Source: Streptococcus infantis
GTDB taxonomy: Bacteria; Bacillota; Bacilli; Lactobacillales; Streptococcaceae
NCBI RefSeq assembly: GCF_000963255.1
Contig: NZ_JYOV01000010.1
Coordinates: forward strand, 1 to 64,000
Direction of reading: 5' to 3'
Length of the DNA stretch: 64,000 nt
The position numbers and the translations under genes are program-made. Under the pieces are notes generated by a model, which had not been told where the DNA came from, did no database searches, and was given only the letters and a program-made list of their open reading frames with translations. This document shows, piece by piece, positions 44,134 to 52,499 of this stretch; the first letter of the stretch is position 1, and each line of letters starts with the position of its first letter.

Positions 44134-44990
44134 TTTTTTCCTTCCTCTTCTTCTAAAATGTCTTCTACATACTTAGGCAACATAAAGGCACCCACATGTA
44201 AGTTTGCAGTGTAGTATTCTGTGAAAAGCTGACGTTTTTTCCAACCTTCCTTGTCAAAATCTTTGACAGGGTGATATTTTTTCGATGCAAATCCAAATAA
44301 CCAATAGCCAGCAGGACTGGTTGGGATATGGGCCTGATAGACCCGACTAATTGGAAAGGCTTGATTGACCTTGCGGTGCATGCTTCGGCAAGCTGACTCA
44401 TCTTCGTCAAAGAAAGGACTACCATGCTGGTAAATCATAATACCGTCTTCTTTCAAGGCTCTATAGCTATTGCCGTAAAATTCCTTGGTAAAGAGACCTT
44501 CTGTATGTCCAAATGGATCAGTCGCATCATTGATGATAATGTCGTAATCATCTTCGCAGTTTCGTAAAAAGCGAAGCCCATTTTGGTAGTAAATGGTAAC
44601 ACGAGGGTCATCAAGTCCTGCTGCAAAGTCTGGGAAATACTCACGACAGACCTCTACCAACATCTCATCCGGTTCCACGATATCAATTTGTTCCAATTCT
44701 GGATAGAGGGTTAATACCTGGGCAACACCTCCGTCACCACCTCCGATAACCAAGACTTTCTTTGGATTTGGATGGACAGCCATGGGTACGTGAACCGTCA
44801 TTTCATTGTAGACAAAGTCATCCGCATCTGAGAACAAGACATGCCCATTTAAAATCAAAATCTTACCAAAAGCTGGCGTATCTAATACTTCAATATCCTG
44901 CCATTCACTTTTACCAGCGTAAAGTTGTTTGGCTGTTCTCAAGGATAATTTCACATCTGGAGTATGAACTTCAGAAAACCATAAATCCAT
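44130..44990 (-). CDS. speE: Spermidine synthase
   Basis: Transfers an aminopropyl group from decarboxylated SAM to putrescine. 286 residues with the SAM-binding KVLVIGGGDGGVAQVLTLYP and catalytic Asp in IIINDATDPFGHTEGLFT. The start is directly adjacent to the decarboxylase stop. No SAM decarboxylase gene is visible in the window, so it needs one elsewhere or uses an alternative donor. Confidence 0.94.
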   Translation of the reverse strand: MDLWFSEVHTPDVKLSLRTAKQLYAGKSEWQDIEVLDTPAFGKILILNGHVLFSDADDFVYNEMTVHVPMAVHPNPKKVLVIGGGDGGVAQVLTLYPELEQIDIVEPDEMLVEVCREYFPDFAAGLDDPRVTIYYQNGLRFLRNCEDDYDIIINDATDPFGHTEGLFTKEFYGNSYRALKEDGIMIYQHGSPFFDEDESACRSMHRKVNQAFPISRVYQAHIPTSPAGYWLFGFASKKYHPVKDFDKEGWKKRQLFTEYYTANLHVGAFMLPKYVEDILEEEEGKK

Positions 44991-46445
44991 CTAGTTCTCC
45001 TTTCTCTCAATGACATTGATGTGATTGACCTCTGGATCTTCCGTTCCTTGGAGGGAACAACCACGTTCTTTGGCAAATTGAATATAATCGACAATTTCTC
45101 GTGTAATGCGTTCACCTGGCGCTAGAATTGGAATACCTGGAGGATAGCACATGACAAATTCCCCGCATACTTGACCAACGGACTCGTCCAAGGTTAAGCT
45201 TCTTCTTTCTGAATAAAAGGCTTCCTGAGGAGATAGAACCAACTCGGGCTGGATATATTCTCCAGCTATCAAGTCCTTCCCATCTCTCGAGTAAAGTCTC
45301 TTGATATCAGCCAAAGCACCAACCAAACGCTCAATATCTTGGATACGGTCACCAATCGAAATGTAGGCCAAGATATTCCCGATATCACCAAACTCAATCT
45401 GAATGTCATATTCATCTCGTAAGAGATCATAAACTTCAATCCCTGTTAGACCAATCCCCTGAGTGTAAACTGACAGCTTGGTTACATCAAAATCACAAAC
45501 TGATACACCATCTACTAGTTCTTTTGAGTAGGCATAGTAGCCACCGATGGCATTGATTTCACGACGTGCGTACTCAGATAGCTCAATGACTTTCTCAAAG
45601 GACTCTTTGCCACGAAGGGCTAGGTTTCTACGAGAAACATCTAGACTAGACATTAGCAAGTAGGATGCTGATGTCGACTGTGTCAGATTAATAATCTGAC
45701 GTACGTACTCAGGATTCATCTGATTGCCAACTAAAAGAAGCGAACTTTGAGTCAAGCTGCCACCGGACTTATGCATGGATACAGCTGACATATCTGCTCC
45801 TGCGTCCATAGCAGAAAGAGGAAGTTTATCTGTAAAGTGCAGATGGGCCCCGTGCGCCTCATCTACTAAGACTTTCATTCCTGCAGCGTGAGCCATCTCT
45901 GTTAGCCCCTTAAGGTCTGAACAAATTCCATAGTAGGTAGGATTGTTAATTAGGATAGCCTTGGCATCTGGATGTTCCTGAATAGCTTGTGCTACACGCT
46001 CATTTTCAAGCCCCAAAGCAATACCGATTTTGGGATTCACACTCATCTCAATATAGATGGGAATAGCACCACATAAAACGAGTGCATTGATGGCTGATTT
46101 ATGGACATTTCGAGGAAGGATAATTTTATCTCCCGCTTTACAGGTGGAGAGAATCATAGTTTGAACAGATGAGGTTGTGCCGCCAATCATTAAAAAGGCA
46201 TGAGCAGCACCAAAAGCCTCAGCCGCTAGTTGCTCTGCTTCTCTGATAATCGAAATGGGATGCCCCAGATTATCCAAGGGCTTCATAGAATTGACATCAA
46301 TCCCTACACATTTTTCCCCTAAAAGTTCAACTAACTCTGGATTTCCACGGCCACGCTTGTGACCAGGTACGTCAAATGGTACAATTCTTTTCTTTCGTAA
46401 CTTGACCAACCCCTCATAGATGGGAGCTTGGTTTTGATTTAACAT
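44991..46445 (-). CDS. speA: Arginine/lysine/ornithine decarboxylase, group III fold
   Basis: PLP decarboxylase, 484 residues from the ATG at 46445 (MLNQNQAP); an in-frame ATG at 46469 adds eight residues and cannot be excluded. The motifs PFDVPGHKRGRGNP, DEAHGAHLHF and SMHKSGGSLTQSS (PLP Lys) define the Orn/Lys/Arg decarboxylase family. Next to aguA and aguB the natural product is agmatine, so arginine is the likely substrate, though annotations often say lysine. It is first in the operon, after a long structured leader RNA. Confidence 0.88.
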   Translation of the reverse strand: MLNQNQAPIYEGLVKLRKKRIVPFDVPGHKRGRGNPELVELLGEKCVGIDVNSMKPLDNLGHPISIIREAEQLAAEAFGAAHAFLMIGGTTSSVQTMILSTCKAGDKIILPRNVHKSAINALVLCGAIPIYIEMSVNPKIGIALGLENERVAQAIQEHPDAKAILINNPTYYGICSDLKGLTEMAHAAGMKVLVDEAHGAHLHFTDKLPLSAMDAGADMSAVSMHKSGGSLTQSSLLLVGNQMNPEYVRQIINLTQSTSASYLLMSSLDVSRRNLALRGKESFEKVIELSEYARREINAIGGYYAYSKELVDGVSVCDFDVTKLSVYTQGIGLTGIEVYDLLRDEYDIQIEFGDIGNILAYISIGDRIQDIERLVGALADIKRLYSRDGKDLIAGEYIQPELVLSPQEAFYSERRSLTLDESVGQVCGEFVMCYPPGIPILAPGERITREIVDYIQFAKERGCSLQGTEDPEVNHINVIERKEN

Positions 46446-46513
46446 TATAAAGACATACTCCTTTATCATATTTTTTACACCTTAACCATGTAAGGCTCTA
46501 AAGGATACTTATG

Positions 46514-46540
46514 AAAAAAGAGCAGGTCGACACCTGCTCT
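46514..46540 (-). terminator. Intrinsic terminator in the polyamine operon leader
   Basis: A perfect 9-bp stem, AGAGCAGGT (46532-46540 read on the minus strand) with ACCTGCTCT (46519-46527), a GTCG loop, and six Us. It lies about 70 bp before the speA ATG, so it either ends a separate small RNA or attenuates the operon. Confidence 0.85.
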
Positions 46541-46844
46541 ACAATCTACTGACGTGTTTATGTTTGTTTCTTTTGAGTATGTCTGTTCCTGATGTTTCCT
46601 AACTCTCTAGTAGCAAATATTACGTACTTTATTGATCGTTTCACAAGATGACGTGTGCTTTCACCACACTAACAAATCTATACGAATTAGAACTAATGTT
46701 CTAACATCAACTTATAAAAGTAGGCTTTTAACCCTATCAATAATGTGGCTTTTCAACCACGCTTCGGCATTCAACCCTGCCTGTCCGTAGGCATTTTTTA
46801 CTCGGGTTTATATTTGCTAGAAAACATCATCTCATTTTCTAAGC
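46514..46844 (-). ncRNA. Structured leader RNA upstream of the polyamine operon
   Basis: About 330 nt from the predicted start near 46844 to the terminator. Perfect or near-perfect hairpins lie at 46818-46841 (7 bp), 46778-46793 (5 bp), 46745-46760 (6 bp, GAAA-type loop), 46721-46736 (4 bp), 46687-46704 (7 bp), 46653-46669 (5 bp) and the terminator (9 bp). The loops repeat the theme GTTGAAAAGCC, GTTAAAAGCC and GTGAAAGC. No ORF with an RBS is present. I could not match it to T-box, lysine, glycine, THF, SAM, guanidine, glmS, 6S, tmRNA or RNase P RNA by eye. It could be an attenuating riboswitch-like leader or an independent small RNA. Confidence 0.6.
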
Positions 46845-46850
46845 TTCATT

Positions 46851-46879
46851 ACTATATCATGTTTTCGTATTCTTGTAAA
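46851..46879 (-). promoter_or_regulatory. Promoter of the leader RNA and polyamine operon
   Basis: Minus-strand TTTACA (46874-46879), 17 bp ending in TGA (extended -10), and TATAGT (46851-46856). Transcription would start near 46844. Confidence 0.75.
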
Positions 46880-46969
46880 GTATTTTTAGAAACTTTTTTT
46901 AATAAATTAATTTTTTCGTTCGTGAAATTTATTTAACTTAAAAATGGAAATCGTTTTAAATTTAAATCA

Positions 46970-47006
46970 AAAAACAAAAAAAGAAACTAAATAGATTAGT
47001 TTCTTT
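46970..47006 (-). terminator. Terminator of the 47.0-48.5 kb membrane-protein genes
   Basis: AAAGAAACTAA (46980-46990) pairs with TTAGTTTCTTT (46996-47006), followed on the minus strand by TTTTTTTGTTTTTTG. Strong. Confidence 0.85.
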
Positions 47007-47044
47007 AATGAATCGTAAGCATAATCAACTATTCAAAATCCTAT

Positions 47045-48061
47045 CTAGTCATCTCGTGCTACTTGAACAGCTAGCTCAAAATCAGTCATCAAGTAATTTT
47101 CATCCAGACGGATGAGACTATAATACTCATTCCAAAATAGAGAGTCACTGTTGCTGGACCACTTTAATCCATACCACAATTGAGTGACATCACTTGTATG
47201 TGATGGGGGAATTGACCATAGATGCTTTTTAAAAGTTTCTTGAACAAGAGAAACATCCAGTCGAGTAGTCAAGTCAAGTTCATCTAATTTGAGAGTGATA
47301 GAATGTTTTTTAGCTGCCTCAATACTTTCCTTGTTAAATCGAACCTGAATAATCTTAGAATCTTCTAAAGCCACATTCTGGTCCTCAGCACCGTAAAAGG
47401 AAATACTCCCCAGTACTATGCCATCTTTTGCTAGGAGATAGGGAGCGTAAGGTACAGCATTGCTATCCAGTCTGAATCCTTTTTCGATAGTGACTGTATT
47501 ATTGCCTGAATACCTTTGGAAACTGCCATCTGTCAGGAGCTCTTCGTAGTCGCTACCACCATCACACTGTCTTACATAGATGTCAAATCCAGCATCCATC
47601 AGCTCACTGGCTTTAGTTTCTGCTAAAATGATTTTACTTTCATTAATTTGCAAAATTGGTGCTTGAGGTGGCACACCAATCGTGAGATTAAACATGACTC
47701 CTACCAGAAAGACCATAAAGGTTATAAGGAGGGCAAGTAAAGACTTTCCAGTCCTTTTTCTTGCATTGAAAAGAGCCATTATGGCTGGGAGGAGAATCAT
47801 TTTGGCTAAAATAGAATTCCCAACACCACCTCTATTTAAGGTCTGAAAAGCAAACATCCCCGCGATTGCAATCAGGGACAGGTAGACCAAAATCTCGCCT
47901 AGACCCAGTTTTTCTGTTCGAGTTTGTTGATTTACAGGGCTTTCGTACAATGACTGCCCATTCTCTCTCCTCTTTTTTAGAAAGAGATAAAAGCCCAGAC
48001 CGAGTAGCAGATTAAAAATTGCAAAAGCAATTAAAGTACCTATAATCACCGTTCTAGCCAT
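47045..48061 (-). CDS. Membrane protein with C-terminal ETKASEL domain, copy 1
   Basis: 338 residues: about four membrane segments in the first 130 (LIAFAIFNLLLGLGFYLF, ILVYLSLIAIAGMFAF, KMILLPAIMALF, LLALLITFMVFLVGVMF), then an extracytoplasmic domain. That domain starts KIILAETKASELMDAGFDIY and matches IIGETKASELLDKGFSF in the protein at 52500-53519, so the two are paralogues with the same overall layout. No known family recognised. Its start overlaps the preceding gene by 8 bp. Confidence 0.75.
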   Translation of the reverse strand: MARTVIIGTLIAFAIFNLLLGLGFYLFLKKRRENGQSLYESPVNQQTRTEKLGLGEILVYLSLIAIAGMFAFQTLNRGGVGNSILAKMILLPAIMALFNARKRTGKSLLALLITFMVFLVGVMFNLTIGVPPQAPILQINESKIILAETKASELMDAGFDIYVRQCDGGSDYEELLTDGSFQRYSGNNTVTIEKGFRLDSNAVPYAPYLLAKDGIVLGSISFYGAEDQNVALEDSKIIQVRFNKESIEAAKKHSITLKLDELDLTTRLDVSLVQETFKKHLWSIPPSHTSDVTQLWYGLKWSSNSDSLFWNEYYSLIRLDENYLMTDFELAVQVARDD

Positions 48062-48521
48062 GGCTCTCTACTCCTTTATGTTCTCTCTCAAATCTTATCT
48101 TTCTCTTTAATGTCCAATTCCCAACTAATAAAACCAGCAAGAAGAAGGGGCCACCTTCTATCAGTACAATCGGTAAAGCCAGTATAGCAATCATCAAAAA
48201 ACTAGCTTTCTTTTGACGCCAACTACCGCCCCATTCTCCGTTTATCAGTCCACCCAAATAGTCGATGTAGTCAGTATACATCATAAACAAAGGATTTTGG
48301 AAATCACTGGTCTTAAGGTAAATGAACAAAGCAGAATTTAGCAAAACATAAAGAATTCCTAAGACTAGAATAATCTTTTGACTAGTTCGAGTAGCCTCTA
48401 GAACGATTTTCTCTCTCTTTTCTGGTTTTATTTCCTTGAGACTTGGATTCTTACAAGAGAGTTTTTCAAATCTATAGGCCAGAAATCGGTAGAGATAATA
48501 CTTTTTTATATCACGCTTCAT
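48054..48521 (-). CDS. Small membrane protein, unknown
   Basis: 155 residues with a basic N-terminus (KRDIKKYYLYRFLAYRFEKL) and about three membrane segments (IILVLGILYVLLNSALFIYL, FLMIAILALPIVLIEGGPFFLLVLLVG). Its stop overlaps the start of the ETKASEL protein gene, so the two are probably partners in one membrane complex. No family recognised. Confidence 0.7.
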   Translation of the reverse strand: MKRDIKKYYLYRFLAYRFEKLSCKNPSLKEIKPEKREKIVLEATRTSQKIILVLGILYVLLNSALFIYLKTSDFQNPLFMMYTDYIDYLGGLINGEWGGSWRQKKASFLMIAILALPIVLIEGGPFFLLVLLVGNWTLKRKIRFEREHKGVESHG

Positions 48522-48564
48522 AAAATCCCCAATCTAAGAAGGACATTCAATTATAAATCATGGT

Positions 48565-49359
48565 TTAAACATCTAATTTCAAGGAATTGCCTTCCAAGTA
48601 GACTGCTTTTGACTCAGTGATTTTTATTTTTTGATCTTCTGAAAAGCCAATGGTTTCACCGTCCTTTAAGGTGACATCACTGCCTAAAACATACTGAAGA
48701 ATAGACAAGAGGAAATAATATAAGTCATCGCTATTCATAGGAGACTCGATAATTTCAATCTCAGTTTTTCCAAACTCTTTCAAACCATTAGTGTAAATAC
48801 TAGTTTTATCTCCCTGGTTGATAATTCCCATATAAATCCAGAGTTGAAGGGGAAGCATTTCTTCTTTCAAAAGGTCAGCCAGGTCTAGATAAAGATCTTT
48901 GGGTAAGAGCAAGGTGGTAGAACCCTGATAAATACCAATAGATGATTGACTAGTTTTTAGGATAGAGGCATTGACTTTAGTCAATAGGGAATAGGTTTCT
49001 ACTGGCGAAAGATTGTCAGACAAAATAGAAACAATGGCGTGTTGTGTGTGCTCCTGTGTTTCCTTCTCAACATCCTGCCAGAGATAAGAATAGGCATACA
49101 ATTCTTCAAATTCTTGACTTGGGATGGGAAGATCCATCAAAGCCAGCGCAACGAGAGCACCATCAATCACAAAGGTTGCACTAGAATCATCCCCAGAAAC
49201 TTCAGAAATTTCAAGTCCCCAGTGAGATTTCAATTCCTGAACGACCTGGTCTAAAGAATAGGCCTGCTTGCCTTTGAAGAGGGGCATAGACAAGATCAGT
49301 TGTTTTTTCTTCTCTGATTTTTCTTTCTTACTAGTAAATAGATTTTTTAAAAAATTCAT
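48565..49359 (-). CDS. DUF4261-domain protein
   Basis: 264 residues. After a short basic N-terminus (KNLFTSKKEKSEKKK), the segments LSMPLFKGKQAYSLDQVVQELKSHWGLEI, ALALMDLPIPSQEFEE and the characteristic TQHAIVSILSDN match DUF4261. Acidic and soluble. The family occurs in toxin-immunity neighbourhoods, but its function is untested as far as I know. It sits in a run of similarly sized single-domain genes. Confidence 0.72.
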   Translation of the reverse strand: MNFLKNLFTSKKEKSEKKKQLILSMPLFKGKQAYSLDQVVQELKSHWGLEISEVSGDDSSATFVIDGALVALALMDLPIPSQEFEELYAYSYLWQDVEKETQEHTQHAIVSILSDNLSPVETYSLLTKVNASILKTSQSSIGIYQGSTTLLLPKDLYLDLADLLKEEMLPLQLWIYMGIINQGDKTSIYTNGLKEFGKTEIEIIESPMNSDDLYYFLLSILQYVLGSDVTLKDGETIGFSEDQKIKITESKAVYLEGNSLKLDV

Positions 49360-49407
49360 AGGACTTCTCCTTTATTTCATATCAGTTGGGAAGCAAAGCT
49401 ATCTTGG

Positions 49408-49905
49408 TCAAAGTGAGTCGAGATACCAAGTTTCCTCATCCTCAAAACCGTAAAATTTCTCATCAAGTAGCCAATTTCCATCCACCAATCTAAGTACAAA
49501 CTGATGCTTCATTTCTAAAGCTTCTTGATAATGGGTGATGACTCTTGCTTCTTCAGCTTTTGTCATGATGAAATCTACAGAAAAATCATTCCTTTGAACA
49601 TAGTTATACTCACTTGGGGAGCCATAAGAATTTCGAACTCCTCCTTCCAAGCATTTTTGAGTCACTCGTCCAGTTAGAAGTTGCATTTGCCTCTGAAAAT
49701 AGTCATCCATAAGTTCATTCCACAAAGGGTGAAGCTGATTAGATGGGATGCCAAGGGCTTCTTTTTCCTTATCCAGTGCTCTGTTACGCTCAAAAATTTC
49801 CTCTTCTAACAAGGTTAAACTTTTGAGTAAATCAAGCAAAGGTGGGATAATTATTTCCACCATAGCTCGATAGTTTTCAGGGGTATTTTTATAGTTCACT
49901 CTCAT
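49408..49905 (-). CDS. Hypothetical protein, possibly NTF2-fold immunity protein
   Basis: 165 residues, acidic. The long N-terminal helices (LLDLLKSLTLLEEEIFERNRAL) and the closing strands HQFVLRLVDGNWLLDEKFYGFEDEETWYLDSL resemble the NTF2-like immunity proteins of polymorphic toxin systems (final WLID-type strand with a Trp). This is a reading by appearance. It starts 12 bp after its upstream neighbour ends. Confidence 0.6.
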   Translation of the reverse strand: MRVNYKNTPENYRAMVEIIIPPLLDLLKSLTLLEEEIFERNRALDKEKEALGIPSNQLHPLWNELMDDYFQRQMQLLTGRVTQKCLEGGVRNSYGSPSEYNYVQRNDFSVDFIMTKAEEARVITHYQEALEMKHQFVLRLVDGNWLLDEKFYGFEDEETWYLDSL

Positions 49906-49916
49906 GATTAACTCTC

Positions 49917-50471
49917 TTAACTCTCCTGGATTAATTGCTTTACTTCTATGTCTGAAAGTTGTCCATCCATGTAGAGTTTTCTAAGTAAATCTTTATCTAC
50001 GGTAATTTCATAATAGTCAGTCACAAACTCATGAAATCTCTCAAAGCTATCAAAGAGGTAAGATAGCAACCATTCTCCGCCATCCTGATCTTGGTAAGTC
50101 TGTTGATGCGCGTGACCATCATACCAGATAAAGAAGGTTGTTTCATCTTTTTGGTCTTCTGAATAAAGTGAGACATACTTTTCATCCAGTCCTTTATAAA
50201 AACCATCAATGACGTCTTGATTCCACTCGTCAGCAGCAAACTGGCTTAAACTACTTTCATGATCAAAGCCTTTTATAAGGATCATTTTATCAGTCAAAAT
50301 CACATCTAAAGAATCACCAGAACCATTGTCAATAAGGTAGCGGAGTCCATAGTCTTCCTCAGTCTTAATCACGAGTCTGAGCCAATCCTCACTCGGATCT
50401 GTTAGATACTCATCAATGACCAGCAAGGCATCTAAGCGAGTCTTTATCTTGTCCCAATCAATCTTTCTCAT
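49917..50471 (-). CDS. Hypothetical acidic protein
   Basis: 184 residues, strongly acidic. The stretch KGFDHESSLSQFAADEW, followed by DGFYKGLDEKY, TTFFIWYDGHAHQQ and WLLSYLFDSFERFHEFVTDYYEITV, recalls a widespread group of uncharacterised bacterial proteins beginning G-F-D-H-E-S; I cannot name the family. It lies between two other small hypothetical genes with 11-17 bp gaps, so they are co-transcribed. Confidence 0.65.
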   Translation of the reverse strand: MRKIDWDKIKTRLDALLVIDEYLTDPSEDWLRLVIKTEEDYGLRYLIDNGSGDSLDVILTDKMILIKGFDHESSLSQFAADEWNQDVIDGFYKGLDEKYVSLYSEDQKDETTFFIWYDGHAHQQTYQDQDGGEWLLSYLFDSFERFHEFVTDYYEITVDKDLLRKLYMDGQLSDIEVKQLIQES

Positions 50472-50488
50472 CTCTAAAAACCTCCATC

Positions 50489-50971
50489 TTATTCTTGCGA
50501 TTTATCAAGATCACAAGCCCTATAACGAGCTGTTAGATAGCCTGCAAAGCTAATCTGAGGGATATTCCACTCATTAGGCAAATAAATTGAACAATCTACC
50601 TGATCACCTAGAGGGGAACTTGCTGAGAAGACATATCTTCCCAAATCTTCATTATTAGAATTTCTTTCAACTTGATTCAACCTGCTAGCATTGAACCAGT
50701 CTTTAAACAGTAACCAGATTTGCTCGGCATCTTCGTTTAATAGGGAGACTTTCAAGTTATAGCTGATTCCGACCCTACATCTTTTTTTGAATCCTGACTC
50801 ATCAGCCATACAAACTTTTATCGATCCCTTATCATACTGCCAGTTATCACTATCTAATAGGGGAAATTGAACAGATAGATTGTCTTTAAATCCCTGCATA
50901 TTATCTAATAAATCTTTGGAGGCAGCTTCGAATAATCCTAGTTCTTCCATAGTCTTCTCTTTAATTTTCAT
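50489..50971 (-). CDS. Hypothetical protein
   Basis: 160 residues, soluble, no signal peptide. Mixed alpha/beta by eye (GISYNLKVSLLNEDAEQIWLLFKDWF, DLGRYVFSASSPLGDQVDCSIYLP). No family recognised. It is encoded 18 bp after the CbrC-family gene and 17 bp before the GFDHES gene. Confidence 0.6.
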   Translation of the reverse strand: MKIKEKTMEELGLFEAASKDLLDNMQGFKDNLSVQFPLLDSDNWQYDKGSIKVCMADESGFKKRCRVGISYNLKVSLLNEDAEQIWLLFKDWFNASRLNQVERNSNNEDLGRYVFSASSPLGDQVDCSIYLPNEWNIPQISFAGYLTARYRACDLDKSQE

Positions 50972-50989
50972 AGCTAATCACAATCCGAT

Positions 50990-51841
50990 TTAATCTGCAT
51001 CAACCCAGATCTGGTATTTTTGACAATGGAGACATCTAAACAAATAACCACAGATAGGCCCGTCTTTGAACAAGTAGTCTTCTACCTCTTGATATTCTTC
51101 ACGCGCTTCATAGTCTGCCAAGACTTGCTCAGCGATTCCCATATCCTTCAATTCTCGAGTTCCAACTGTACCCAAGTAGGCACAATAATCTTGGCAACAA
51201 GAAAGCCAATATTCTCCCTGCCAACTAGAGTAGCCTGGGGTCTGACAAAAAAGCAGCTGATTCTTTTCTGGATCCAATTCACCCTGCCACTCGGCATCTT
51301 GGATAAATTCTGCATCGAATTTTTTAGCTGCTTGACCGTTTGCAATGCACATTGGACAAAGGTATTCTATATCCTCGATACAATAAGGGATCAAGTCATA
51401 ATAAATATTGCTTTCTTTCCCACAAGATGGACAAAGCTTGGCTTCTCCTTCAACAAATGAACCTGTAGCCAAGGGATCTGGATGATAGATAAAATGTGGC
51501 AAAGACTGTAATAGCTTCTGTCTTTGCTTCTTCTCTTCTTTTCTTAGAGGACGAGGAAGGGCAAAACGATCGCCATGACTCTGACTCATTTCTTGTAAAC
51601 GGCTCAGTTTCTTTATCTGTTTTCGATCAGGTTTGTCTAAGATTTCGGTAAATAAGCTATAGGCACTAGTGCAGAGACCTAATTGTTCATAGAGGTCAAC
51701 TAAGACTTTCTTAGCTTCTAAATCATTAGACTTAGCTAATTCATCAGCCAAATCATAGAGTTCCGCAACACTGGAAGAATTTCCATCTTGTTCCAGGTAT
51801 TGCTTTTTTAAAGTAATATACTTTTCTAGAAATGGATTCAT
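50990..51841 (-). CDS. CbrC/UPF0167-family protein
   Basis: 283 residues: a helical N-terminal part of about 110, then the CbrC domain with FIYHPDPLATGSFVEGEAKLC, CPSCGKESNIYYDLIPYC, LCPMCIANGQAAKKFDAEF and later GYLFRCLHCQKYQIWVDAD. The CxxC pairs suggest zinc binding. E. coli CbrC alters sensitivity to colicin E2, so a link to bacteriocin tolerance is established for the family; here it is inferred. Confidence 0.8.
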   Translation of the reverse strand: MNPFLEKYITLKKQYLEQDGNSSSVAELYDLADELAKSNDLEAKKVLVDLYEQLGLCTSAYSLFTEILDKPDRKQIKKLSRLQEMSQSHGDRFALPRPLRKEEKKQRQKLLQSLPHFIYHPDPLATGSFVEGEAKLCPSCGKESNIYYDLIPYCIEDIEYLCPMCIANGQAAKKFDAEFIQDAEWQGELDPEKNQLLFCQTPGYSSWQGEYWLSCCQDYCAYLGTVGTRELKDMGIAEQVLADYEAREEYQEVEDYLFKDGPICGYLFRCLHCQKYQIWVDAD

Positions 51842-51872
51842 GGGACTACCTTTCTAATGGAATATAAAAACC

Positions 51873-52379
51873 TTAACAAATAGTCACTAAGACATTCCCC
51901 TTGTGATTTAAGATTTCCTTGTAAAAGTCTTTCATTTTGACAAAGCAGGTTAAAATATCATCCTTAATTTCTTCCTCTTCCTCAAGATAATCCCAAATAT
52001 CAGGATACAAGTCGGCTTTCTTGCATGCTTCCATACTAAAGTCAGCCATAGCTCTGTCCATGTCAAAACTTTCTAGAGCTTCTACGATCTCGGCTATCTT
52101 GTTTTTTTCAGTATAGGCTATGTACTCAGACACTTCTTCTAAAGGAGTCACTCCTAAAACCGCTTCTCTCAAGGGATTGTCATCCAAAAATTCTGAACTA
52201 CTAAATCCTGTCATGACAAAAACCAAGGCATCCCACATTTTGTCGATATCTAGTAAGATATCATGACTATCAGCGGAGTCCTCAGCAAAGTCTAACAAGT
52301 CATCTTCTTGGTTAGAAAGAGCTTTTATTTGTTCTAATTCATCGTCTGGTAAATATTGATAATTAGCAATCATTCCCAT
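51873..52379 (-). CDS. DUF1877 protein
   Basis: 168 residues, very acidic. MGMIANYQYLPDDELEQIK, LDIDKMWDALVFVMTG, VLGVTPLEEVSEYIAYTEKN and the late LKDFY-like helix match DUF1877 (YfbM-like). These proteins occur as immunity proteins beside polymorphic toxins and as orphans. Good RBS. First gene of the minus-strand run that ends at 47045. Confidence 0.82.
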   Translation of the reverse strand: MGMIANYQYLPDDELEQIKALSNQEDDLLDFAEDSADSHDILLDIDKMWDALVFVMTGFSSSEFLDDNPLREAVLGVTPLEEVSEYIAYTEKNKIAEIVEALESFDMDRAMADFSMEACKKADLYPDIWDYLEEEEEIKDDILTCFVKMKDFYKEILNHKGNVLVTIC

Positions 52380-52499
52380 GATTTTTCTCCTTTGAATCTT
52401 GTAGGATAATACTGATGTTTTTAGATCTATTTCTATAGAAAATGCTATAATGGAGCTAAGAAATTGTTTTCTTGAATGTTAAAATAGGGGGAAATAGTC

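Noticed and set aside
46446-46469. Longer speA start (MIKEYVFI)
   Set aside because: The RBS AAAGGAG lies inside this extension and serves the ATG at 46445; the upstream ATG has only a weak GGTG.
46470-46844. Known riboswitch or housekeeping RNA (T-box, lysine, glycine, SAM, THF, guanidine, glmS, 6S, tmRNA, RNase P)
   Set aside because: None of their conserved sequence blocks could be found by eye; left as an unassigned leader RNA.
46745-46936. Plus-strand open frame of 63 codons inside the speA leader region
   Set aside because: No RBS, antisense to the leader RNA and composed of its hairpins; open by chance.
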